Counted from the stretch's first letter, positions 1-5,530 are shown. The stretch is 6,285 nt of DNA from Eubacterium sp. (GCA_029059925.1 JAIDVA010000004.1:1-6285); one strand, 5' to 3'. The notes: a model not told the origin generated them from the sequence alone. Translations and numbers: made by a program.

Positions 1-2047
1 ATATTTTGAACAGTCACTGCCCGTAGGCAACGGACGAATCGGAGGACTCGTGTTTGGCAATCTGAAAAAGGAGCGGATTGCATTGAATGAGGATAGTCTC
101 TGGTCCGGATATCCGAAAGACTTAAACAAAAAGGATGCTCATAAATATCTTGATGATGTAAGACATGCAATTTTTACAAAGGACTATAAAAAGACAAAAG
201 AAATTTTAAACAAGGATATGCATGGTCATTGGTCTGAGGCATATCTGCCGTTTGGTGATTTAATAATTGAATATGCAAATGCACCCAAAAGCGGTTATAA
301 AAGAACTCTTGATTTATCAACAGGTGTAGTATCGGTAACATCAAATGGTTTTAGTGAGACTGTTTTTGTGTCCCATCCTGCACAGCTTATGGTGGTTAAT
401 ATTAAGTCTGATTCAGGTGTAAGCTTTAAGGTTAGGCTTGACAGTCAACTTAAGCACAGCTGTAAAACGGTAGAAGACAGCCTTGTTATAACAGGTCAGG
501 CACCTGAGGTTTGCTGCCCTCCTTATCATGACGGAGATCAGCCGATTGTTCAGGGTGATAAGGGAATGACCTTTTGCGGCACAGTTAAGGTGCTTGGCAA
601 TGCTGCCTTTTGTGATGATTATATTGATGTTAAAAATCAGAAGGAAATTACTCTTCTGATATCCCTTGCAACCTCGTTTGTTGATTTTAAATCAATGCCT
701 GTTGCAGATGCTGAGAAAAGGGCGTTTTCATATTTTGAAAATATCAAGTCTTATGATACGCTTTTAGCTGAACATAAAGCAGATTTTTCTGCACTTTTCA
801 ACAGAGTTGAATTTGAGCTTGAAGGCTCACGTGATGATTTGCCTACTGACAAGCGAATCAAGCGTATGAAAAAAGCAAAGGACGATAACGGTCTTATTGC
901 ACTGCTTTTTCAATACGGCAGATATCTCACCATTTCAGGCTCACGAAAAGGCACAAATGCAATGACGCTTCAGGGTATATGGAATACTAAGGTAAGAGCA
1001 CCGTGGTCATCAAGCTATACAACGAATATTAATACCGAGATGAACTATTGGTGTACAGATTCTGCTAATCTTTCGGAATGCTTTGAGCCATTGCTTGAGC
1101 TTGCAAAAAAACTGAGTGTTAACGGTGTGGTTACAGCAAAGGATTATTATAATTGCTCGGGATTTTGCTCTCATCATAACAGCGATATCTGGGGAGCAAC
1201 ATATCCTGCAGGTTATCCGAAGGGTGACGGAGATGCAGCACAGTATGCACCGTGGTGTATGAGCTCGCCATGGATATTAAATCAGCTTTATGAGCACTAT
1301 CTTTATACGAATGATGATAGCTTTAAGCAGGAGATAATTCCGTTGTTCAAGGGCTGTCTCGATTTCTATAACGATTTTCTTGTTGAAAATAACGGAGAAC
1401 TTGTTACCTGTCCGTCAATCAGTCCTGAAAATAATTATAAGGATAACGGTATTGCACTGGCACCGACATATATGCCGTCAATGGACAGGGAAATACTTTA
1501 TGATTTCTTTGAAAACTGCAGAGCGCTTGGCATGGATGCTCCTTATATTGAACAGGTTAAGCCTGCACCTGATGGCAGAATACCTGAATGGGCAGAGAAT
1601 TTTGAAGAGACAGAGATTCAGCATAGACACGTAAGTCATCTTTATTGTATTTATCCGTCCCGCTTTATTCAGTCGGATGAGCTCAATAAAGCGGCTGAAA
1701 AATCACTTGAGGTACGAGGCTTTGGCGGCACAGGCTGGTCACTTGGATGGAAGGTATGTCTCTGGGCAAGACTCAGAAATGGTGAAAATGCACTTAGACT
1801 GATCAAGCAGCAGCTTACATATATTAATCCGATGATTAATCTTCATAACGGCGGTGGCTCTTATCCTAATCTTTTTGATGCTCATCCACCATTCCAGATT
1901 GATGGTAATTTCGGTGTAACCGCAGGTATTGCTGAAATGCTTAAAAACGAAGCATTGCCTAAAGAATGGAGCGGCAGAATAAAAGGTGTAAAAGCCTATG
2001 GCGGTAAGGAAATATCCTATTCCTTCAAAAATGGAAAAAGAATATAA
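1..2047 (+). CDS. GH95 family alpha-L-fucosidase / alpha-L-galactosidase, 5' end cut by window
   Basis: Exo-glycosidase of family GH95, which removes terminal alpha-L-fucose or alpha-L-galactose by an inverting mechanism. The frame is already open at base 2 and reads YFEQSLPVGNGRIGGLVFGN, the usual GH95 N-terminal motif, so the GTG at 50 is internal and roughly 20 residues or more are missing upstream; any signal peptide cannot be judged. There are 681 visible residues (residue 1 = codon at 2). Then come LNEDSLWSG, LQGIWN, the TNINTEMNYW motif with the paired asparagines (N342, N344), CPSISPEN with the likely general-acid Glu476, HRHVSHLY, and FQIDGNFG with Asp634, the partner of the catalytic Asn. 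The catalytic set known from Bifidobacterium AfcA therefore looks intact. The residue at the AfcA His419 position is Thr340. Compared with the family as I know it, the QSHxGxIxLLP segment after AGIAEML is missing and the C-terminal beta domain stops early at KNGKRI. It converges with the GH31 gene. Confidence 0.93.
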   Translation, partial: YFEQSLPVGNGRIGGLVFGNLKKERIALNEDSLWSGYPKDLNKKDAHKYLDDVRHAIFTKDYKKTKEILNKDMHGHWSEAYLPFGDLIIEYANAPKSGYKRTLDLSTGVVSVTSNGFSETVFVSHPAQLMVVNIKSDSGVSFKVRLDSQLKHSCKTVEDSLVITGQAPEVCCPPYHDGDQPIVQGDKGMTFCGTVKVLGNAAFCDDYIDVKNQKEITLLISLATSFVDFKSMPVADAEKRAFSYFENIKSYDTLLAEHKADFSALFNRVEFELEGSRDDLPTDKRIKRMKKAKDDNGLIALLFQYGRYLTISGSRKGTNAMTLQGIWNTKVRAPWSSSYTTNINTEMNYWCTDSANLSECFEPLLELAKKLSVNGVVTAKDYYNCSGFCSHHNSDIWGATYPAGYPKGDGDAAQYAPWCMSSPWILNQLYEHYLYTNDDSFKQEIIPLFKGCLDFYNDFLVENNGELVTCPSISPENNYKDNGIALAPTYMPSMDREILYDFFENCRALGMDAPYIEQVKPAPDGRIPEWAENFEETEIQHRHVSHLYCIYPSRFIQSDELNKAAEKSLEVRGFGGTGWSLGWKVCLWARLRNGENALRLIKQQLTYINPMINLHNGGGSYPNLFDAHPPFQIDGNFGVTAGIAEMLKNEALPKEWSGRIKGVKAYGGKEISYSFKNGKRI

Positions 2048-2062
2048 TTTAATAAAATTAAG

Positions 2063-2097
2063 AAAAGGTCAGCAGTTTTTTATCTGCTGACCTTTTT
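2063..2097. terminator. Bidirectional intrinsic terminator between the convergent glycosidase genes
   Basis: A perfect 13-bp stem (2063-2075 with 2084-2096) surrounds an 8-nt T-rich loop. The stem core is GGTCAGCAG/CTGCTGACC, and its outer A-T pairs give a U run on either strand (TTTTT at 2093-2097 on +, AAAA at 2063-2066 for -). It begins 16 nt after the GH95 stop and 15 nt beyond the GH31 stop, so one hairpin most likely ends both transcripts. Confidence 0.9.
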
Positions 2098-2111
2098 ATT
2101 GGGTTGCTTAT

Positions 2112-3683
2112 CTAATTTGTGTTTTTTTCAAATATTGGCAGCACATCAAGCGGTGCATCAACCGTAATAATCTGCCCGCCGATATAATCCGTCTCATTGT
2201 GAACACATCTCCATTTCCCGTTTGGAAGGCGAAGTGTTTTATGTCTGTTTCCTTTTTTTAAAACAGGTGCCACAAGAATGTTTTCACCAAGCATAAACAT
2301 ATCATTGACTTTCTCATACCCCTGATTGGGATATTGATAGTCCAAGGAACGGATAATCGGTTCGCCTGTTTTTGCCGCATTTTCGGCGAGAGAGATAATT
2401 ATATCTGAATACTTCTTATGGATTTCTGCACAGCTGATACAAGCATTTCTTGCAGTAGAATTTTTCATTTTCCATATTGCAAAGCTATACTGCATCATAG
2501 GCATAAGCGCACTGCACTGACACCATCTGATAAGGAGTTCGATATCAAATTCAGTTTCATCTTTATCAATACTGAAAGTGTCTGCGTTCTTATGCTTGAA
2601 ACTGCTGATTTCACCTCCGCCTATCATATCCGGACAGGAATAAGGATAACCGCATAAGCCCTGCAGAAGTGCATTTGGAATTAATGTATTAAGTCCGTTT
2701 TTGTCCCAGCTGTGGGTTTTATCAGCCAAACGCTGTGTTACACCCCAGCCACCGCCCTTGAAGCAAGCACGAAGCTCGTTGAATTCATATTCACGTGCTG
2801 TTTCTGCCCATAGATAGGACTGTTCATTCGCATCAACACTGTTACGAAAAGTACGGTCAGTATCTTTATAAAAATAAGCATCGCCTGCATCCTGCTTGAA
2901 GCCGTCAACACCGTAGTCATTCATCAGTCTGTCGGCTGTTGCTTTGAACCACTCAACTGATTTAGGATTAGATAAATCAAGTAAAGGATGCTTGCCGTTC
3001 CACCATGTGCGGCAAGCAATTTTACCAAAGCGGTTTCGCACAAGCATTTGGTTTTTAATCATAAATGAATAATCTTTAACTGTCGGTGCAACAAACGGAC
3101 AAATCCATAAAATCACTTTGAACCCCATTTTATGCAGTTTATCAATCATTGCCTTTGGATCTTTAAACTTATCGGGGTGAAATTCCCATTCACCGAAATC
3201 AGTCTGCCAGCCGTCATCAATAATAAGCTCACCTGCTGTCATTCCTGCATCTAAAATGCCTTTTGCAAAATCAATTATATCATCATCATTCTGATTGGTG
3301 GCAAGATGTATCCATGTGCAATATTGAGGTGTTCTAAACATCATTTTATTCGGTAGCCTGCCGTCAAAAGGAAAATGTGCTTTTGATGCCGCAAGATATG
3401 CATCGCGCAAATTATTATAGCCGGTATACAGCTTTATTTCACTTTTTTTGGAGGTGCAAATTACTTTGCTGTGATTCCATTTAACTAAATAACCGGAATC
3501 ACTCCAGATATAACGTCCTTTACTGCTAAGCCACAATGTAGATGCCTGATTATAACTGCTTATGTATCGTGTATCCGTTTTTGTTTTGCTCATTTCTGTT
3601 ATCGGAAGCTTATATCCGTCATTAATATTTGCACCATACCAGACCTCGCCGGGAAGTAAATTAAATGTCAATTTATATTTCAA
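2112..3683 (-). CDS. Glycoside hydrolase family 31 enzyme, short MYORG-like type
   Basis: Retaining alpha-glycosidase of family GH31, 523 aa. An N-terminal beta region (about 1-110) contains LLPGEVWYG and LWLSSKGRYIW; a TIM barrel follows with IDDGW (155-159), PFVAP, WWNGKHPLLDL, the nucleophile motif GVDGFKQDAGD (Asp265) and the probable acid/base Asp321 in TQRLADKTHSW, then GYPYSCPDMIGGG and a short C-terminal beta domain. The 56-residue gap between the two aspartates and the FKxDAGD/E motif resemble the branch containing human MYORG and some bacterial alpha-galactosidases rather than YicI-type xylosidases; substrate is therefore uncertain, with alpha-galactoside the first guess. No signal peptide is visible, so it is probably cytoplasmic. 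Start: the TTG at 3683 is the most upstream start before an in-frame stop, has AAAAGGA 9 nt upstream, and precedes the conserved N-terminal motif; the next ATG (M31) would remove that motif. The enzyme is shorter than most GH31 proteins (often 600-800 aa). Confidence 0.9.
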   Translation of the reverse strand: MKYKLTFNLLPGEVWYGANINDGYKLPITEMSKTKTDTRYISSYNQASTLWLSSKGRYIWSDSGYLVKWNHSKVICTSKKSEIKLYTGYNNLRDAYLAASKAHFPFDGRLPNKMMFRTPQYCTWIHLATNQNDDDIIDFAKGILDAGMTAGELIIDDGWQTDFGEWEFHPDKFKDPKAMIDKLHKMGFKVILWICPFVAPTVKDYSFMIKNQMLVRNRFGKIACRTWWNGKHPLLDLSNPKSVEWFKATADRLMNDYGVDGFKQDAGDAYFYKDTDRTFRNSVDANEQSYLWAETAREYEFNELRACFKGGGWGVTQRLADKTHSWDKNGLNTLIPNALLQGLCGYPYSCPDMIGGGEISSFKHKNADTFSIDKDETEFDIELLIRWCQCSALMPMMQYSFAIWKMKNSTARNACISCAEIHKKYSDIIISLAENAAKTGEPIIRSLDYQYPNQGYEKVNDMFMLGENILVAPVLKKGNRHKTLRLPNGKWRCVHNETDYIGGQIITVDAPLDVLPIFEKNTN

Positions 3684-3692
3684 AACGATCCA

Positions 3693-3699
3693 TCCTTTT
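3693..3699 (-). promoter_or_regulatory. Ribosome binding site supporting the TTG start of the GH31 gene
   Basis: AAAAGGA on the - strand lies 9 nt upstream of the TTG codon at 3683. The ATG inside the same stretch (AGGATGG) opens only a six-codon frame that stops at once, so it is not the start of the enzyme. Confidence 0.6.
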
Positions 3700-3721
3700 A
3701 TACCTATAATTTCTGTAATAT

Positions 3722-3747
3722 AACCTGTAAAAATTTCAGTTCAGGTT
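3722..3747. promoter_or_regulatory. Possible operator: 6-bp dyad just downstream of the GH31 promoter
   Basis: AACCTG (3722-3727) and CAGGTT (3742-3747) are exact inverted repeats whose centres are 20 bp apart. They fall about 5-30 bp past the predicted transcription start of the GH31 gene, a usual place for a repressor site in a carbohydrate gene. The arms are short and could arise by chance. Confidence 0.25.
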
Positions 3748-3758
3748 TTTATAAATTA

Positions 3759-3787
3759 ATCATATCCGTTAAATAATTTCAAGTAAA
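3759..3787 (-). promoter_or_regulatory. Candidate sigma-A promoter of the GH31 gene
   Basis: On the - strand TTTACT (3787-3782) is followed after 17 bp by TATGAT (3764-3759). The -10 box matches the consensus at 5 of 6 positions and the -35 box at 4 of 6. Transcription would start near 3752, giving a leader of about 70 nt. Based on pattern only. Confidence 0.5.
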
Positions 3788-3933
3788 TACTGAATGCAGT
3801 AAATTAAATACACGAATCGGAAACGCAGACCCATATGGGGAGCTTTTAAAGTGTGCAGTCATCCAAAGCATCCGAGCAGTTGTAATATAAAGCTTAAAAA
3901 GCACTAGAAAAGCTACAAAATATGTCCAAAGAC
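3788..3933. other. Intergenic stretch without recognised features
   Basis: There is no open frame with a start and ribosome binding site and no similarity I recognise on either strand. A 10-bp palindrome CCCATATGGG (3830-3839) is the only local structure. The stretch separates the GH31 promoter from the terminator that follows the tRNA-Ser 3'-end copy. Confidence 0.4.
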
Positions 3934-3970
3934 AAAATAAAACAGACAGTTTATTTTGAACTGTCTGTTT
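3934..3970 (-). terminator. Intrinsic terminator after the duplicated tRNA-Ser 3' end
   Basis: A perfect 12-bp stem (AAACAGACAGTT at 3940-3951 with AACTGTCTGTTT at 3959-3970) has a 7-nt loop. On the - strand it continues into TTTTATTTT, a better U tract than on the + strand. It starts 2 nt after the CCA of the tRNA-Ser 3'-end copy, as expected if that copy once ended a functional tRNA gene. Today it would stop transcripts reading through from the tRNA-Ser side before they reach the GH31 promoter. Confidence 0.75.
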
Positions 3971-3971
3971 G

Positions 3972-3991
3972 TTGGCGGAGTGGGTGGGATT
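3972..3991 (-). repeat. Orphan copy of the tRNA-Ser 3' end (20-bp direct repeat, copy 1)
   Basis: These 20 bp are identical to 4167-4186 in the same orientation and correspond to the 3' half of the T-arm, the acceptor 3' strand, the discriminator G and CCA of tRNA-Ser. Beyond 3991 the match stops; there is no T-loop, anticodon arm or D-arm, so this is not a functional tRNA. The position and content are those of a tRNA attachment-site duplication or of a deleted second tRNA. Confidence 0.85.
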
Positions 3992-3997
3992 GCGTCA

Positions 3998-4090
3998 AAA
4001 CACATTTCACATTCAAATAATTTTGCAGCAAAATTATAACGAATGCTGCATGTGTTTCTCCTTTTCCCACAAAGCTAAGTGCTTTGCGGG
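3998..4090. other. Non-coding DNA rich in inverted repeats between the two tRNA 3' ends
   Basis: Three structures are seen. (1) A 21-bp palindrome at 4017-4037, ATAATTTTGC-A-GCAAAATTAT. (2) AAACACAT (3998-4005) pairing with ATGTGTTT (4050-4057), with the alternative inner pair TGCAGCA (4024-4030) / TGCTGCA (4044-4050). (3) CCCACAAAGC (4066-4075) and GCTTTGCGGG (4081-4090) around a 5-nt loop; this last stem is complete only in - strand RNA, where the odd pair becomes G-U. A Shine-Dalgarno-like AAGGAG on the - strand precedes an ATG at 4051 that opens five codons only. The stretch may be a small structured RNA or the arm-binding remnants of an integrated element; I cannot name a family. Confidence 0.45.
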
Positions 4091-4135
4091 AGCCCTGATG
4101 GAATTGTGGCTTCTAATCTGCCATCCACACCAAAG

Positions 4136-4163
4136 AAAAAACAACCCTTTGAAGGGTTGCTTT
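4136..4163 (-). terminator. Intrinsic terminator of tRNA-Ser
   Basis: On the - strand, 8 nt after the tRNA CCA, CAACCCT pairs with AGGGTTG (7 bp, loop TCAA; 4153-4159 with 4142-4148), extended by a G-U and three A-U pairs, and runs into TTTTTT (4141-4136). This is a textbook factor-independent terminator and would also end read-through from the acyltransferase gene. Confidence 0.88.
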
Positions 4164-4166
4164 CCT

Positions 4167-4186
4167 TTGGCGGAGTGGGTGGGATT
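4167..4186 (-). repeat. tRNA-Ser 3' end (20-bp direct repeat, copy 2)
   Basis: The partner of the copy at 3972-3991, spaced 195 bp from it. All but the first base of this copy lies inside the intact tRNA-Ser gene. Confidence 0.85.
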
Positions 4187-4257
4187 TGAACCCACGGGTG
4201 ATTGCTCACACGATGGATTTCGAGTCCATGCCGTTATGACCACTTCGGTACCACTCC
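4168..4257 (-). tRNA. tRNA-Ser (anticodon CGA)
   Basis: The - strand folds into a complete class II tRNA of 90 nt including an encoded CCA. The acceptor is GGAGTGG/CCACTCC with discriminator G. The anticodon loop is CTCGAAA in a 5-bp TGGAC..ATCCA-type arm, giving anticodon CGA (complement of 4220-4222), which reads UCG serine codons. The long variable arm GTGTGA-GCAA-TCACAC, diagnostic of Ser/Leu/Tyr tRNAs, and the T-arm GTGGG-TTCAAAT-CCCAC are all present. The 5' end follows the acyltransferase stop codon by 34 nt, and an intrinsic terminator follows the 3' end. The 3' end is duplicated at 3972-3991. Confidence 0.97.
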
Positions 4258-4261
4258 GTAT

Positions 4262-4287
4262 ATTATACTTGGATGATTCATCCGAGT
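4262..4287 (-). promoter_or_regulatory. Possible tRNA-Ser -10 box and small hairpin after the acyltransferase gene
   Basis: On the - strand an exact TATAAT (4267-4262) lies 4 nt before the tRNA 5' end, and TACACT (4290-4285) stands 17 bp further up as a poor -35 match (3 of 6). Start of transcription would then fall at the very first tRNA bases, which is unusually tight, so it may be chance. A 9-bp stem (4267-4275 with 4279-4287, loop ATT) fills the same gap; it pairs fully only on the + strand (one G-U) and has a C-A mismatch on the - strand. It has no U tract, so it is not a convincing terminator. Confidence 0.25.
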
Positions 4288-4291
4288 GTAT

Positions 4292-5350
4292 TTATATCAG
4301 TTTTTTCATAAATGGTATAAGCTTAATGATAAATATAATCAGACCGCCTATACAGCACACAGCACCTACCCAAAGCATACTTGCTGGCAATGGACCGATA
4401 TGAGGCTCCAAGGCAGTATAAATCTGATTAGTATTATATCGTATAATATTTTCTGTCAGCATAATGCCAAAGGTTGTGCCGGATATGGCGGTAATGGCTT
4501 TCTCAGCGGAATTTGATATCCTTTTGTTTTTAAAGAACTGTTTGGCTGACAGGTATATTGAAATTGTAGGGATAAATGTTAAAACATTATGAAACGGCTG
4601 ACCGTTTGATATAGACCAATTGTCTGTCACGGTACAATAAAAATGCGTCATGAAACAGCAGATTATTATTGCAGCCAGACTGATAACCGCCAAAATTATA
4701 TTGTTCTTTTTGCTCAGGTATTTTTCAGGAATGAGATGCTCTGCATAGTGCCCGATAATAGGGTAGAAAATCACATCAGCAACCAGCTGCAGCTCGAAAT
4801 TAGCAGCATATTTTACCTCGCCCTTCCAGATTAAAAACTGGGCAATTGGTAAAAGTGCGATTAAAAAACGCAGGGAAATCAGGTATAAAAAATCAATATT
4901 TTTCATTCCGCTTGCGAGCTTTCGTAATAACGGAAGCATCAGCAAATAGCCTAGATAAGCATACAGATACCAATAAGTGGTAGCAAACGGACTTGAATAA
5001 AGCTGCGTAAAAAAGTATGCCAAAGAAATTTTTGAGAAATCAAAATTTAAGGATACTATATACTGAAATGCAGAAAAAACAAGCAAAACTACGAAAAAGC
5101 GAGGAACTCTCTTTAACAGCACGTGGCTGATTGGTTCTTCCTTTTTTAGAAGTAAAGCTCCTGAAATCATCCAGAATAACGGAACTGCAATTTTTGTTGC
5201 AATTGATATGAATAGGTATACGCTGTAAAAAGGCGAATTCTGTGAAACAGAAAACAGGAAAAATCCGTTTAAACCTGTATGATTGAACACTACCAAATAT
5301 ATAGCTATTATACGCAAAATGTCCATATGTATTTTGCGATTGGAAGACAT
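4292..5350 (-). CDS. Integral membrane acyltransferase, acyltransferase-3 (OafA/WecH-like) family
   Basis: Predicted multi-pass membrane enzyme of 352 aa that would move an acyl group, commonly acetyl, onto a cell-surface or exported glycan; the acceptor is not shown by the sequence. The N-terminus RKIHMDILRIIAIYLVVFNH (5-24) is the family hallmark, with the conserved His24 in the first membrane helix. VPLFWMISGALLL (56-68), LLKRVPRFF (78-86), and YWYLYAYLGYLLMLP (126-140) are further typical blocks. About ten hydrophobic segments are visible (about 10-28, 44-68, 85-101, 125-141, 153-175, 188-202, 217-235, 256-270, 285-303, 323-346). Start: the ATG at 5350 puts the usual 5-8 residues before the first helix; a TTG at 5377 would add nine residues. 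Neither has a strong Shine-Dalgarno. It has its own consensus promoter, is divergent from hisH, and ends just before tRNA-Ser. No glycan-synthesis neighbour is present, so the role stays general. Confidence 0.88.
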   Translation of the reverse strand: MSSNRKIHMDILRIIAIYLVVFNHTGLNGFFLFSVSQNSPFYSVYLFISIATKIAVPLFWMISGALLLKKEEPISHVLLKRVPRFFVVLLVFSAFQYIVSLNFDFSKISLAYFFTQLYSSPFATTYWYLYAYLGYLLMLPLLRKLASGMKNIDFLYLISLRFLIALLPIAQFLIWKGEVKYAANFELQLVADVIFYPIIGHYAEHLIPEKYLSKKNNIILAVISLAAIIICCFMTHFYCTVTDNWSISNGQPFHNVLTFIPTISIYLSAKQFFKNKRISNSAEKAITAISGTTFGIMLTENIIRYNTNQIYTALEPHIGPLPASMLWVGAVCCIGGLIIFIIKLIPFMKKLI

Positions 5351-5425
5351 TATAGTGTCTTTTGTTTGTAACTTCAAGATTTTTTAACCTACAGTTCATT
5401 AGCATTAAACATATGCAACAAAAGA

Positions 5426-5454
5426 ATTATAATCAAATTAAATATATTTGTCAA
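5426..5454 (-). promoter_or_regulatory. Perfect-consensus sigma-A promoter of the acyltransferase gene
   Basis: On the - strand TTGACA (5454-5449), 17 bp, TATAAT (5431-5426): 12 of 12 consensus positions with optimal spacing. Transcription would start near 5419, about 70 nt before the ATG at 5350. The -35 box overlaps the left arm of the dyad at 5452-5476. Confidence 0.85.
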
Positions 5455-5476
5455 TAGAACATAAGGCATTCTATTG
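5452..5476. promoter_or_regulatory. Candidate shared operator: 8-bp dyad between divergent promoters
   Basis: CAATAGAA (5452-5459) and TTCTATTG (5469-5476) are exact inverted repeats with a 9-bp spacer. Each arm overlaps the -35 box of one of the two outward-facing promoters (5449-5454 for the acyltransferase, 5474-5479 for hisH). A dimeric regulator bound here could control both. Part of the symmetry comes from the two -35 boxes sharing TTG, but the five bases upstream of TTG (TTCTA) also match on both sides. Confidence 0.45.
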
Positions 5477-5502
5477 CTTTATGCACTTTATTGTGCTAAA
5501 AT
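5474..5502 (+). promoter_or_regulatory. Candidate promoter of hisHF
   Basis: TTGCTT (5474-5479), 17 bp, TAAAAT (5497-5502). The -10 box matches at 5 of 6 positions; the -35 keeps the TTG core only. The predicted start near 5509 gives a leader of about 22 nt before hisH. A small dyad GCAC-TTTATT-GTGC (5483-5496) sits in the spacer. No attenuator or T-box fits in so short a leader. Confidence 0.55.
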
Positions 5503-5520
5503 ATTTCCATTACAAATGAT

Positions 5521-5524
5521 GGAG
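5521..5524 (+). promoter_or_regulatory. Ribosome binding site that fixes the hisH start
   Basis: GGAG stands 6 nt before the ATG at 5531. It rules against the longer in-frame reading from the TTG at 5474, which would lie inside the promoter and add 19 residues not seen in HisH proteins. Confidence 0.75.
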
Positions 5525-5530
5525 AAAATT

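Noticed and set aside
50..52. GTG at 50 as the start of the GH95 gene
   Set aside because: The frame is open to the window edge and the upstream codons encode the conserved LPVGNGRIGGLVFG motif, so the gene begins before the window.
2418..2657. Small open frames inside the GH31, GH95 and hisH genes on other frames
   Set aside because: They have no ribosome binding sites, no recognisable proteins, and lie wholly within well-supported genes.
3830..3839. CCCATATGGG palindrome as an operator
   Set aside because: It is far from any gene start in the right orientation and a 10-bp palindrome alone is weak evidence.
3934..4163. CRISPR array or transposon with terminal inverted repeats
   Set aside because: There are only two direct copies, both explained by the tRNA 3' end, and no transposase or matching terminal inverted repeats at the borders.
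4034..4243. Open frame of 69 codons on the - strand overlapping tRNA-Ser
   Set aside because: Most of it is translated tRNA sequence and the terminator; only its last five codons have a plausible start signal, which is treated as a separate observation.
3969..4403. Open frame of 144 codons on the + strand across the tRNA-Ser region
   Set aside because: It runs antisense through the tRNA gene, both terminators and the end of the acyltransferase gene, and its peptide contains translated tRNA repeat (AEWVG twice). It has no supported start.
5351..5377. Nine-residue extension of the acyltransferase to the TTG at 5377
   Set aside because: The ATG at 5350 gives the usual short lead before the first membrane helix. 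The TTG has only a distant AGG upstream. It cannot be fully excluded.
5474..5530. Longer HisH reading from the TTG at 5474
   Set aside because: That TTG is the -35 box of the hisHF promoter, while the ATG at 5531 has a well-placed GGAG and matches the known HisH N-terminus.
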